Of a stretch of DNA of 64,000 nucleotides, positions 12,331 through 23,837 are shown piece after piece. Position numbers and translations under genes: made by a program. The stretch comes from Neckera pumila (lineage: Eukaryota > Streptophyta > Bryopsida > Hypnales > Neckeraceae): assembly GCA_963969595.1 (NCBI GenBank), contig OZ018417.1:2606501-2670500 (forward strand), in the 5' to 3' direction. Position 1 is the stretch's first letter, and each line of letters opens with the position of its first letter. The notes under the pieces were generated by a model that saw only the letters and a list, made by a program, of their open reading frames with translations, had not been told where the DNA came from and did not search any database.

Positions 12331-14036
12331 TACCTCAAAAACCTGACCTGACCATGTACAGTCGTACAACACTTGGATTCCTTCCGTTACCTTTACTGTA
12401 GCCGATGATGGATTTAACTTTTACTGACAATAGTTTCTTAGAAATGGGATCTTTTTAGTGCGGTTGGAAAGCTGTAAGGAATGACATAATTGTTTAGCCG
12501 AAACTGAAATTAGAAGATTCTACGTCGTCAACATTGCATGCTTACAACTGCCAATGGCACTGAAAAGTGCCTATCTATTTTTATTTGGCCTTGAAGACGG
12601 CTGTTTGAAAATCCCGCGTACATTCCCTCACCTACCTTCCCGTGTACCGTTCTCACTCTCACCATCCCGCAGTTGTCCATCAATCCGTTTCTCTACCAGC
12701 AACAGGGTTCCATCATCTCTTTCTCGTTGTTGCCGCCCTCATTCACAGACCTCCTTTACTTCTCGCAATATGTCTCATTTGCATGCTTTCAGAGCTCTTT
12801 CCATTTGATTTCTTGGGCTCTAGCTCATCTGCATTTTGATTTCGTAGGAGCTGTTGCCGCAGTATCACTTCACGAATTCGGGGTCTGTCTTGTTTGCTGC
12901 TTCGGTTAACGAGATTCTGGGTATGCAGCAGTTCCTCTTATACTCTCAACCGGAGGTGTTCCTTTCTTGCATTATACATTTAATTCTTCACAGTGTATTC
13001 CTTGCTCCCGTGTTGAGATGGATCCTTCTTCCAATCTCTTCTGTGCATTTGCAGTATTCAATGTCACAAATCATGAAGTTATCATGTAGCTGGGTTGTAG
13101 GAATTTTATGATTTGTTTCTGCATTGCGTTTGATGTTTTCAATGTTTCAGATTGGTTTGGATATTTTGTTGTTACTTGTGATGAACCTTGCACCAGCGTC
13201 TACAGGCAATTGGGTTGCTTACAGTATCTTGAGAATGCGAGACAGCCCGACATTGTCATCGAAATTCTCGGGATTGAATCTGATGAACATATAATATATG
13301 ACAACCCGTGAAATGCGGGATGGACATTTAACTCGATTTGAGTTAACTAATAAGCCTAGCAGTATCCTCATCGGAACACGAGATTCAACTTGAACCAAGT
13401 TAAGTGGCTTAAACTAATTCAACACGACCCAAATTATATATTCACGAAATAACAAATATCTAAATACGGTCCATGTCTCACCAGAGTTAACTCGACACGA
13501 GTTAAATAGTCATGGTGTGACAGTTCTTTGGATGCATCATAGTTGTCGTTGTGTTTAATTCGGGCCGAGTTAAATACCTCCAGAATTTATTGAACTTGGG
13601 CTAGCTTATGTGACTGGATTAGTTGACATGTTTGATCATGTCAACAAGTTCACTGGTGATGGATGTCACGTTCGTGGAATCAGATTCAGTCTACTTGTTA
13701 CCAGTTCTATCTCCTGTCCATTTGGTCTGATGTGTGCGGGTGATTCGGGACTGAGGATATTTTTTAGTAAGTCCTCTATTCTGCCGCTGCTGTCTTTAAC
13801 TCGACTCGAGTTAAATGATCTCTGTCGGACGTGATTTGCCTCTGGATATTATTCTCTGTTGTGTCTAGTATATTGAGGACTCGTACTCTTATACACAGTG
13901 ATTTCGAAATGCTTCAGTAGTTTAGATTTGGGTAGTGGTTTAACTCGCCTCGAGTTGATTTTGTTGACAGCTCCTGAGGCTTGCATTGTGAATCATATTC
14001 CTTCACTGAACATCATGTTTTTTGTGTGTAGGGATT
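12330..14036 (+). other. 5' flank and leader of the DUF7869-type transposase gene
   Basis: No continuous coding frame joins this interval to the transposase. Pyrimidine-rich tracts and acceptor-like sites (for example ttttgtgtgtag immediately before the ATG at 14037) suggest untranslated exons and introns. The open frames at 12554-13311 overlap in several frames and are not supported. Six palindromes occupy the second half. Confidence 0.4.
13327..13957. repeat. Palindrome family TTAACTCGAnYCGAGTTAA, right cluster
   Basis: Copies lie at 13327-13347, 13385-13403, 13486-13506, 13554-13575, 13795-13815 and 13939-13957, all upstream of the transposase start at 14037. Sequence and arm length match the left cluster at 0.8-5.9 kb. 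With the nested element at 6.8-12.2 kb removed, the two clusters lie together between two divergent genes, as expected for a shared control or binding region. Confidence 0.8.
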
Positions 14037-16859
14037 ATGGATGCTATCCAGTGTCCTGTCGTGGATTATTCTTCGGATGAAGGTGAGGTGGACAATACGC
14101 AGCTCAAGGACATCGTCGTATCTGACTGCGATGGTGTCCCGCGTTGACTTTGGAGCACAAAGATTGTTCTTCTGCACAATGCCAATGGTCAGCCTATGGC
14201 TGAGGGAATCTGTCACAGCGTAAATTCTGATCATGTTGTTGGTGGCAATGGTCTTCTAGGAGATTCACTCGTCACAGTTCAGATTTAAAAGTCGCTACAG
14301 GTGGAGGATGTTCCTGAAGACTGGAAGTACTCACTTTGTGCATGGCCAATTACTCGTGTCTTTTTGAATAGGGCATGTTTGAGCGATCACGAGGTTTGCG
14401 ACGAGTACAATCGTCGCCAGGCTAGATTGTTGCAGCCGTCGTTGTCAACTGCGAGACCATATACAAGCATGGTCAGGAATGCTCCACCTCCTCAAATTTG
14501 TGTGAAAGTTGACAATCTTCTCACTCAGGAATCTGTCAATTCCGTATCGAGCAAGACGTGTTGTTCGAGCAACTCTGTCCAACCTTTTCCTAGAGAGAAG
14601 ATTCGTGCCTTCCGTGAGCGTATGTACTACAAGACGACCTTCGAATTCCATTACCACATGAAGTTGGCCTTGCATTGACAGGTCCACCGTGAGAGTCAGG
14701 GTAAGAGAGTGGTCACTCTTGAAGGGATCGAGGTCTGTATGGCGGCATGGCGGCATATTGCAGGTGTCTCGGAAACGACCTTCCATAGTTTTTAGGGATA
14801 TGCTGCTAGAGGTGATCAAGCTCAATCTCATGGAAATTTGGGCACGCAAAAATCTCGGAAGCATTTGTTGTAGGCTGCTGCGACATTGAAGTGTTTGCTT
14901 GAGAAGTCGGCTGTCCACATGTTGCATCGTACGCACTCTCTTCCTTCTGGAGATAAGATCATGTCCAAGGTTCTGCTGGCCACATTCACATGGAAGAATG
15001 TACTCCCTGACGTCAACGTAGCAAATGCTGTGTTCGGGCTGAAAGACGTCTCCACCTCAAGCATTAGCAAATTTAGGAAATTGAATTTTCCTGAATACTT
15101 CGTGAAGAAGCCCGGAGATAATTTTGCTCGTTGCGCGGACTGTGATAGATTTCAAGCTCAGAGAAGAATTGCCTCCATTGGATTGCAACAGAAGTGGGAC
15201 CATCTGTTGGACAAGCATAATACATGTGCTCGAGCTCATCGAGATAATTATTATGCAAATCGGTACAGGTCAACTGCATACCCTCATAAATGCTTGACGA
15301 TCATGCATGACAAAATGGATCATGCCAAAACGGCGTCTCCTGTCTTCTCCCACAAGAACAAGCAACTTGACGAACTCACAAAGTTGCCGGTCTCAGTCAC
15401 TGGAATGATTGCTCACGGGCATGGCGACGTGCTTTATGCACATTATGGTCTAGATATCTTCCTGCACGACTCCAACTACATAGTGGGTTCATTAGCTAAG
15501 CTCTTGCGAGACCTTGAACTCCCCCCAAAGTATTCCTCTAGAAAGTTGTCTGGCTCTGCTCCTCTATTTGAAGTGATGCTGAAAGGAGCTAAAATGTGCA
15601 ATTCATCACTTCGGCCAACGCCAGAAATCTCGATTGGAGCGACTCCCCTTCCTCCGGTTCTCAATGTTCAAATGGACAACGCTGTAGGAGACAACAAAAA
15701 TCGATATGTGTTCGCATTTTGGTCTCTCCTCATTGCAAAGAAGATATTCTGAGAAGTGTATGTCAGTTTCATGTTGGTCGGTCATACGCACGACGACATT
15801 GATGCTTTGTTTGGTAGATGGAGCATGCAGTTGAAGAAAGAAAGCTTCCCCACCATCCCATCCCTCATGAAATCCTTCATAGATGTGGATTTTGTGCCTA
15901 CCATTCCTCACTTGATCGAGGAGGTACCGGATTTCAAAGCCTTTATAGAGGGTTCTCTTTTGGAAGGGGATGAAGCACTTGTTGGCCACACCAAAGCAAA
16001 ACAGTACAAGTTCTATTTGAACTCAGCGGGTGTTCCGATCATGAAGTACAAGAGGTACTGCACGGATAGTGATTATTCCCAGAAGAAGGGGGGATCAAAT
16101 TATGGAAAGAAGACTCAGAAGGGCGGAGTCTATGGCCTCGTGGAGAGCCAGTGCCTGTCGCCCACCTTCCAATGAGGGGTATGGATGACATTTCCAAGAG
16201 GATCTCTGGATTTATCAAGTACTGGGAGGCATTATGCAATGAAGATGGGAGTGGAGAGTATAGGAGATGCTTCGAGCATTTGGTGTTCTATTGGTGGGCA
16301 GTAAAAGCATGTTTGTTGTAGCCTATTGTACCATTTGAACAACTGAAAGAGGGCTTCTAGCCTTCTACCCGATTGGAAGCAATCAAGGAGGACGAATTTG
16401 ATGACAATGGCGAAGCTCGTGAGGAATTTGCTGAGGATGATGTCTTCGTGGGGCAACGTCGTGATCGTCCCTTGCCATCTTTTCGAGTGGGTCGTGATGT
16501 TGGGAAAGATTTTTTCGTCACCCTTCGACCTGCTGATGGTGATACAAAATCCGTATGGATTGCTAGAGCTTTATCTGCCCCTTTCACGAACCCAGAGCAT
16601 CCAAATTGTATCTTGATTCAATACTTTAAGCCAACGGCACAAGGGAGAAATGTTCAAGAATTTTACAGTTGTTGGGACTCTGTTAAGGGATTGCATTGGA
16701 AAGTGGACGAGGCCCAAGAACCTGTTTGGCAGGACACAAATGCTTTCATCACCGCATGGAGGTCTAAGGTTAAGAAAGACAGTGGAATGTGTCCTTCGAA
16801 TCCCTGCAGCTCAAGTTGATGTCATCAATGGGAGTTTGTGTTTGTATGATTCCGATTAA
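14037..16859 (+). pseudogene. DUF7869-type transposase, decayed
   Basis: One reading frame opens at ATG 14037 (MDAIQCPVVDYSSDEGE) just after an intron-like acceptor and continues to about 16130. It crosses stops at 14145 (TGA), 14286 (TAA), 14676 (TGA), 14793 (TAG), 14871 (TAG) and 15750 (TGA). After a one-base shift near 16130 it goes on across TAGs at 16319 and 16358, shifts again near 16780 and ends at TAA 16857. The order of motifs matches DUF7869 proteins: an N-terminal region with VCMAAWRHIAGVSETTFHSF, a CADCDRF cysteine pair (about 15136), then LQMDNAVGDNKNRYVFAFW and VGHTHDDIDALFGRW, the acidic and His motifs of a presumed RNase H-like fold. A DNA-transposase role is inferred for this family. 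The stops mean that this copy makes no full protein. It is divergent from the gene at 861-5174 and shares its palindromes. Confidence 0.8.
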
Positions 16860-17224
16860 GCATGCATCGCATTTTTTAGAGATACTTTGTAATATTCAAG
16901 CTAGGTTTGGTAGTTAGTATTCTATGGTTCGTATATTTTGGCATAAGTAGAGGTGATTTTATGTGATTTTACATTGTATGTTGTAGAGTAGGAGGTGTGG
17001 ATTGGAGTAAGGTGATTGGATATTATAGAGTTGTTTTGGAAGTATTTCTATATTTTGTGTATAGTCATGTGCGTAGCAAGTGCACTTTTTTATATTATTT
17101 AATAAATTTTTCATTCAATGATACATGTGTTAATGTATATGTTGGCATCATTTCATTATCAGATTATGTAACTAAATTATGTCGTTTAAAAATATAGTAC
17201 AAGTTATAAAAATTTGTTAGTGGC
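16860..17224. other. AT-rich 3' flank of the transposase gene
   Basis: The sequence is T-rich with several possible poly(A) signals and no credible coding frame. I see no clear terminal inverted repeat that would mark the right end of the palindrome-bearing element. Confidence 0.4.
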
Positions 17225-17430
17225 TAAGACCACTTGTCACAATTTCAGATAGCGGACCGATTGGTTGTTTTAACTTTCCTGCCTGCAAAGTTCACTCAGC
17301 AACACCAAGTCATGTGAATCTCATAGTCGCACATACAATTTCAATGGGAATCAAACTCGGACCACCTGGATGAGATAAATAGCCTCTTACAACCAACCGT
17401 TCAGCTCATGACTTGGTGTCCAAAGTCAAC
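17225..17430 (-). repeat. tRNA-derived SINE-like sequence
   Basis: On the minus strand the interval contains an A-box-like TGAGCTGAACGGTTGG (plus-strand 17393-17408) and, about 45 bp on, a B-box-like GAGTTTGATTCCC (plus-strand 17346-17358). This is the spacing of an internal RNA polymerase III promoter. A 13-bp inverted repeat, ACACCAAGTCATG and its complement, brackets it at about 17302-17314 and 17407-17419. The body does not fold as an obvious intact tRNA, so a tRNA-derived short interspersed element is the best reading. No second copy is visible in the window. Confidence 0.4.
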
Positions 17431-17825
17431 CATACAACGTATTTATATGGAAATGACTATTGCCACTTTGATAAGTAATTAGCCCGGTACACACAAATTG
17501 CCTAAGAGTCCCATTTTAATGGAAATTGCAGGTATAACCTAAAGAATTCAGTTTCTCTAAATTTATTTTCATTTCGACTCGAATTCAATTTTTGAGGCAC
17601 AAAATAGGACATTGTTATTTTGGGAGGTCCCCTATCTCCCAAAGTAATGAATATGATGTTAGTTGTATTAATCTAGTTCGAAGCCATCATCGTTTGATGC
17701 TTCATCAGCATCGTGGTCTATGGGGTCATTTGTCTCATATCCCCTACGGATGTCTTCATCAGTTGCGTTCTCATCATCTTCTCTTATTGCGGGTATGACT
17801 GGCACCGGACGTACCTCATATTCTA

Positions 17826-18838
17826 CACTATAAGAAAAGCTTGTTTTTGGTGGCATTTAGCCAAAAACGCGTCGTGTTTTTTCAAACATCAGATGTTCTA
17901 AAAAACGTATACATGTTTTGCAGAAACGTGTACGTGTTTTGCAGAAACGAATAAGTGTTTTGCAAAAAACGCGACTATGTCATTGTAGATGGCTACATTT
18001 GTGATGATGTTGACTTCAACATGGCCATGATTTTATATAACGTCGCATACAACAGAAGCTACCACGTCAGCAAGTAGACTTGGAAAAGAGCAGCCACTTG
18101 GCATATTTTGGAAAAAAAATTAAAAATGGATGGATGAATGTCGGGCCAGATGTTTGGAACAACGGGTTGGATGTCGGATTGGACATTTGAGACAACGTAG
18201 GCTAATTATCCCATATTGTTTGTCTCACCATGGATAAAGAATGGATACAAATATGACCTGAAAATCTTCATTTTCACGTAATTATATCATCAAGATAAAT
18301 TTGATGATAAATGATAAGTTTTTTTAAATTCTTAGTGAATTCTAATTTTTTTTTATTGCATAATTTTATTGATTAATTTCTATTGACTAATTAGTTTTTG
18401 AAAAATGGATTGGATGAAAAAAATGGATTGGATGAAAAATAGATTGGATGAAAAATGGTTTGGATGAAAAATAGATTGGATGAAAAATGGTTTGGATGAA
18501 AAATAGATTGGATGAAAAATAGGTTGGATGAAGAAAAACGGATAGATGAAAAAAATGGGCTGGAGGAAAAAATTGCCTATGTGGCCCTCTGTGGATGAAA
18601 AAGTTGCCTATGTGGCCTCCACGTGCTTTCATTTTGTAAGCTTGGAAGACCCTGTTCTGTAGGACATTAGAAAAAAACAAGCCAGAAATTGGCACGTTTT
18701 TTGAAAACACCAGATGTTTTTTGCTTGTTTTCTATGACGTGATTTTAGGTGACATCTATGTTGACTCTCAGACATGTCAAACCGGACATCATACGACGTT
18801 TTTTCAAACATCACAAAAAAGGCCAGTTTTTTATAGTG
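17826..18838. mobile_element. CACTA (EnSpm-type) non-autonomous element, 1,013 bp
   Basis: The left terminus is CACTATAAGAAAAG and the right terminus is CTGG..TTTTTTATAGTG, the CACTA signature in inverted orientation. It is flanked by the 3-bp target duplication CTA (17823-17825 and 18839-18841), the normal length for this superfamily. The interior has no transposase. It holds gtgttttgcagaaacg repeats near the left end, a TTTTTTCAAACATCA word near both ends, and a 15-16-bp tandem repeat (ATTGGATGAAAAAT) at 18405-18535. It lies inside a coding frame that reads through when the element is removed, so the insertion is fairly young relative to the frame. Confidence 0.85.
18405..18535. repeat. 15-16-bp tandem repeat inside the CACTA element
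   Basis: About eight units of GGATTGGATGAAAAAT with small variations (GGTTTGGATG, AGATTGGATG). The open frame on the minus strand here (FFHPIHF-like) is a translation of the repeat, not a gene. Confidence 0.8.
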
Positions 18839-19771
18839 CTACCTCGGAGTTCAAGTTGCGCACTTCCATATCAAGAGTGTCATCAATTTGAGTTTGCACC
18901 AATCGTTTTTTACATCGATTTGTATCAGTAGTTCCATCAACGTTAGGTGCTGTAGCACGCCCACATCTTCTTCTACCGCCCTGGCCAATATTGGCGGTAC
19001 TATTGGTCTCTCCAATACAAAACGACTGGACAACATAGTTCGGCCGTTTAGGATCTCGGTGGTTTCTCTCTTCTATCGTCAAGATATGTTTCTTTCCTTT
19101 CTTATTGCGTCTGCGTGCTGCTTCGACTGGTGATTCTCTAGGAGCGGCCAGAGCAGACGTCAACGAAGTTTGAGTACTTAGTTGAGTGGGTGGTGGTGTT
19201 GAGGCATGGTCTCCTTTATCCAAGGCTTGGATTGGCCCCTGATGAATTGGCGGCCTCAAGGAAGATGGTTTTGATGTCAAGGGCGTCGTACCGACATGTA
19301 TTGGCGCTCTTTGATGTGATGGCGCAATACAATTTACATTCATAAGAATGCCAAGGGGCACATCTGAATCGTACTCCCCCAATTTCGTCGCTGCAACCTG
19401 TAGGAACCTGGAACTCTTATCTTAGTAAATATAATTATAGATAGAAGGATAATATTCCTCTTTGCAGTGATTTTTTTCGTTTTGTAAAGTAATTATAGAC
19501 CGTGTAGTGATTAGGAACGGAAACCGGAAGTTGGCTGATCAGGAATAGATATAACAACTAATCATTGGTATCGGAAAATCAGAATCGGAACTTGGATTAG
19601 CCTATACAGGATCAGGAAACCGGAATCGGGAACAGAAACCCCAACGGTGATCTACCTAACCCTAGGGGGACATTCTAATCATGGGCGAACGGTAATAAAT
19701 AACGGGCTGGGTTAACGGGCAAACTCTGAATTAAAGGAATCATTAGGAAGGAATGTGGTTGGCCCTCTTAA

Positions 19772-20349
19772 CCCCTAAAGTCCCAAGGCCATTTTTCAGT
19801 CAAAAATCACTCAAAACTGCTACTTTTGTTGCATTCATCTAAAAGATGAGAAAAAATATTTTTTTTTAGAAAATAACCGTAGGATCTTATACTACACTTT
19901 TTACAGATCATGTAGTAAAAATTTTGTGATGTTTGACCGTACGGATTGAAAGATATCAGCATTCAAAGTGAAAGAAAAAGTTTTTTTCAAGAAGATGCTC
20001 TCATTGCCTGAAAAACAAGATTGTCCATAACTTTCTCATAAAAAGTCCAAATGAAATGAATCAAAGCTTCCCAAATAGGCAAAAATATAATCTATAAGGA
20101 AAAAAAAATTTAAAAATTAAATTAAATTTTTTGCAAAATTTTTTTGCTGCCCCTTCTCCCCTGTTTTGAGCTTATTTGGGCATAACTTTTGCTCCCGGGC
20201 ACCGATTGAAATAAAAATTACATTCCCCAAAAGCTACTAAGTTTTTCTATCTTACGGGAAAGTTTCAGAAAGTTTCATTAAAAATTGAGCTCATAGGAAC
20301 CTGCCCAAAATCCATTTTGTCCCCCGTAGGGACAATGGGACTTTAGGGG
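19772..20349. mobile_element. TTAA-type non-autonomous element, 578 bp
   Basis: The termini are CCCCTAAAGTCCCA and its exact inverse, TGGGACTTTAGGGG. Both ends are flanked by perfect TTAA (19768-19771 and 20350-20353). The interior has no gene. TTAA duplication with CCC-starting termini suits a piggyBac- or Kolobok-type miniature element. Internal words (ttttgctcccgggcaccgattgaa; the rest AT-rich) recur in diverged form at 51.5-51.6 kb and, inverted, at 60.2-60.3 kb, so this is one of several family members. Confidence 0.75.
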
Positions 20350-20628
20350 TTAATGGATCAGCTGTTCAGGTATTGGCCATCTAGATTTCTTTGCCCATAT
20401 TGAAAACTTGGAGAGAGTATACGCTTCCTGTTTTCGGTCTCTAGCTAGTATCGACGCAGGAGAGTGCAAGTACAGAGAGAGAGAAAGTCTGTGGAGAGCT
20501 TTAGTGCGAAGGGAGGATCTGCAAGCAAAGAGGTTTTGTGGTAAAGTTTGCGCAGTTCAGAGAGAGAGAGGCATACTCCTATTCCGGGTTGTCAATTGTA
20601 GACCGGCAGCATCCAGATGCGGGTAGAG

Positions 20629-22779
20629 ATGGCCTCGACCTAAGGAGAAGGATCCACGGTTGCGTTACAATTTGTGACGCCACCATTGCCGAAGGATGAG
20701 CGGGAGAAAGATGAGTTGCGGGCAGACCTGGAGCAGATGGGGTGCGCCAGATTCTTGACCCAACCATGGAGCTTCAAGAACAAGGAGATGGTGAGGGAAC
20801 TGTCGGGCAAGTTGGCGAGCCGACACAAGACGAACATCCGACCTCAGCCGGCGAAGTGGACAATGGCAATGTGGAGGCAGGTCTACCTTTTCAATGAAGA
20901 AGGTGAGGGACTTGCATCTCGGAAAGACCAATCCGCATTGGATAAGTTTCGGAATCCTCTCAGCTGCAAAGATGGATTCCGGGTCAATGATTGCATAGAC
21001 CCAAGAGAGAAGAGATTGTTGCAGTATATCCTTGCAATCCTTAGTCCAGAGAGGCCGAGTCGAGTTTCCCGGACCCTAGCCAACACCATCTTTGGTGCGT
21101 TAGTAGGGGACCGGAAAGTAGATTGGAGATTGATCATTCAGGATCAGGTAGATAAGATAGCAAAGGCAAAGAGGGCTAAACCATCCCCTATCTACCCCTT
21201 TGTCTATCATCTTTATCAGTTTGAGGGAGTAATGACAAAGGATGAGGAGGTAGAGTATGAAGCCGCATCCGTCCTTGTACAATTTGAACTTCCGGACTTA
21301 GAACCTGAGACCGAAATGGAGGACGAGTCCTCAGATGAGGAAGATGAAGAGGAAGAGGGTAAGGATGATCTGAGTGAGTCAGAAAGGGAAGGCAACGATG
21401 AGGGAAAGGATACGAGAGGAAAAGATTGAGTGGAAGAGGAACAGGCCAAGGAAAGTGATCCGGTCTGGAGAGATGAGCCACTTGAGAGGATTTCACAAGA
21501 ACTGAGTGATTTCAAGGACCGATATATGAAGGAAAGGAGAGTGGTGCAGACCATCTGCACCATTGTAGGAGTCACTCACCCGAGCCAAGCCTTAATTCAA
21601 GTAAGCCGGCTTATTTGGGAAAAGGAGAGTCAGGAAGGAAAGGCAGAGCTGGCCAAACAGGCTAGCCAACTGACAGCCCTGAGGTAGGAGCTGCAGAAGA
21701 AGGATGTAGAAGTGGAGAGGGAGAATAAATTCTCCACCCAGACCCGGGATATCCTATCCCGAATTCGGGACTTCATCAAACATCCGGGAGAAGTGGTGAA
21801 TAAGGCCAACTTCTTTGACAAACAAGTGATGGAGGAGAATAAGCAGTTAGCTTCGAAGTTGGTTTTGGCGATGGTGACTTACCACAAGAAAATGGATTCT
21901 ACGTTGGCGCAACTGCGAGAAGTAATGAGCGAAATCAGACCGCAAGATGATCCTGTACCGAGACCGGAACCAGAAACCGAGCGAGTCTCGCAGCCAGCCA
22001 AGGAAGACAAGATCGAGGGGAAGACTCCTCAGGTATTACCTAACCCACCTATTTTGGAGGAGCACCAAGAAGCCAAGACCAACCAGCCGGAGGAGACCGA
22101 GGTGGAGATCACCAAGGTCACCGAATCGGAACCCGATACGATGGAGATAACGGGAGTGACTACGCCGGATCCAGCGAAGGTGCAAGGACCGGAACCAGCA
22201 ACCGGTCTAAGCGGGTCAGTCCCAAAGGAGAGCGCCAAGACCAAGCAACTCAGTACCCTCTCACCTTCTAAGTCTTCTCCAAAGACTCTTGGAAAGAAGG
22301 TGCAGTTTGGAGAAGAAAGAGGGATGACTAGCCTGATCCAGTCCATTGTCAAGATTGAATTGGGAGCCGATCGCGAGCAGTCATCAGGATCGCACAGGAA
22401 GGGAGTAATGCAGAAGGTAATTGGAGGTGAAGCAACCCCTCAAAGCAAGGCGGTGAAACCTGTCCTGATGGTGCACAAGAGGAAGGCTTCAAAACCCCCG
22501 TCGGACAAGAAAAAAGCGACTCGGATTCCGGAGGAGGAAGAAGAAGATGACGAATCGGATGAGGAGGAAGAAGAGTCCGGGTCGGAGCAAGAATCGGAGC
22601 CTTACTCTGATCCAGACTAGGCATTGGCAGACACTCAAGCGATGAAGGCCAAGGTGACCAGAGAAAAGACCAAACTCCGGGCCAAACGAGCTGCCAAGCT
22701 TCAGACCGGAAAGAAGCCGCTGGCCCAGAAGGGACCAACCAGGACGGGCGATTCATTGGCAAAGAGGAACAGGAAGTAG
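20629..22779 (+). pseudogene. VDW-motif coiled-coil protein, copy 1 (four internal stops)
   Basis: A single frame runs from ATG 20629 (MAST then TAA at 20641) to TAG 22777, broken by TGA 21427, TAG 21685 and TAG 22618. Each stop is one transition from a Gln or Arg codon that fits the context. The N-terminal 230 residues form a compact domain (KWTMAMWRQVY, VNDCIDPREKRLLQYIL, TIFGALVGDRKVDWRLII) whose last part is shared with the genes at 45.5, 53.2 and 40.9 kb. Next come an acidic run (EDESSDEEDEEEEGKDD), a predicted coiled coil (about 21480-21900), a Pro/Glu/Thr-rich linker and a basic tail (KAKVTREKTKLRAKRAAK). The protein is unrecognised. The layout recalls putative plant transposon proteins with a small all-helical domain, but I cannot assign one. 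Confidence 0.6.
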
Positions 22780-23835
22780 GTAAAGGACTGTAGCATAGAC
22801 GATAGGACTGCAGGCCTAATTTTGACAGTAGGAAAGTTTTAGGCAAGTAGGAGTTAGAACTTGGGTTAATTCCGAAATTATAGGATCTAAGATCCACTTT
22901 TAGTGGACACCTTTTTGGACTGTAGTTAAGTCAACTACTCTAGCAGTCCGAGAAGGAATGAAACGTGTCATTCTCTTGGGTGAAATTAGACGTAGACACT
23001 TTTTGAGTTAGAGTGGTAGTTTAGTATTTAAGCTCGGATTATTGATGTGATCCGGGTTCATTTCCATATTTTGATTTTCCTATAGAATATCTGCAAAACA
23101 CATTGGTATTTTCCAATTCACAATTGTGTGCTGCACGCATTTGCACTTGTCCGTGTTTTTGTTTTAGCAGTGTGATTGCAGACTTGGGTAAGGAGGAAGT
23201 TAGCCTGGATGCAGGAAGTATCCGGTCCCTGGAGAGATTGAATAGCAAACAAGATACAGTAGGATTTCCTTTGAGGATTAGAGCTGGCTTTTATCTAGAA
23301 GCACCCACTGTCTCCCACTTTTCCTGACTCCTCTTCTCTACCTAGATCGTGGATTGTCCGGTAGTCCATCGTTGTAGCCTTTGGTACAAGAATTTAGACC
23401 ATCTTGCATGACCTGCTAGCCTGCGTAGCCCTTCCGATCTAGTTGTGAGGAAGGTCTTGTTCTCAATGTTCTTTTCAAAGTTTTCTTTTCAAAGTTTTCT
23501 TTTCAAAGTTTTCTTTTCAAAGTTTATTCTGTAGAAACTCTTGACACATTAAACTGGGAGGGTAGGAGTTAAGCTTCCTTCCTTAATCCCAAAGTTGCAG
23601 ATCCCTCTTGGTCCAGAGGTTAAACTCGAGTTTAAATACATATAGTAATTACCTTAGAGCGGCAGTATAATCAAAAAAGCGTTTTCCGGTTCTGGATTAT
23701 TGGAATTGGATCTGGTCTAGACTAATACTTGGGGTTTTGTTTTGTATGCCGATTAGTAACATTCTGGTCAATTAGGAGAACTACAACCTAAATCTCCGTG
23801 GAACGATACACAAGTCACTTTAGGGTCAATTTGGA
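22780..23835. other. Non-coding interval with a 15-bp tandem repeat
   Basis: This is the 3' flank of copy 1 and the region downstream of the hAT gene, with no supported coding frame. Four units of a 15-bp repeat (TTTTCTTTTCAAAGT) lie at 23466-23525. A short GGATCTAAGATCC palindrome lies near 22883. Confidence 0.5.
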
Positions 23836-23837
23836 CC

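Larger units (their letters stand above)
17668..19399 (-). pseudogene. C-terminal exon of an unknown gene, interrupted by a CACTA element
   Basis: After an acceptor (gttcctacag) at about 19400 the minus strand reads VAATKLGEYDSDVPLG and onward for about 190 codons to 18842. There the frame meets the CACTA element (17826-18838). When the element and one copy of its CTA duplication are ignored, the frame continues exactly in phase (NLNSEV followed by EYEVRPVPVIPAIRED) to a stop at 17668. The product is basic in its middle (ARRRNKKGKKH) and acidic at its C-terminus (DPIDHDADEASNDDGFELD), with a Pro/Ser/Thr-rich start. I recognise no domain. A nuclear, DNA- or chromatin-associated protein is possible from composition alone. 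Upstream exons are not visible, and a TTAA-type element lies 370 bp 5' of it. Confidence 0.5.

Noticed and set aside
12554..13311. Several short plus-strand open frames
   Set aside because: They overlap in different frames, are Ser/Phe-rich and lie in a probable leader region.
18387..18710. 107-codon His/Phe-rich minus-strand open frame
   Set aside because: It is a reading of the ATTGGATGAAAAAT repeat inside the CACTA element.
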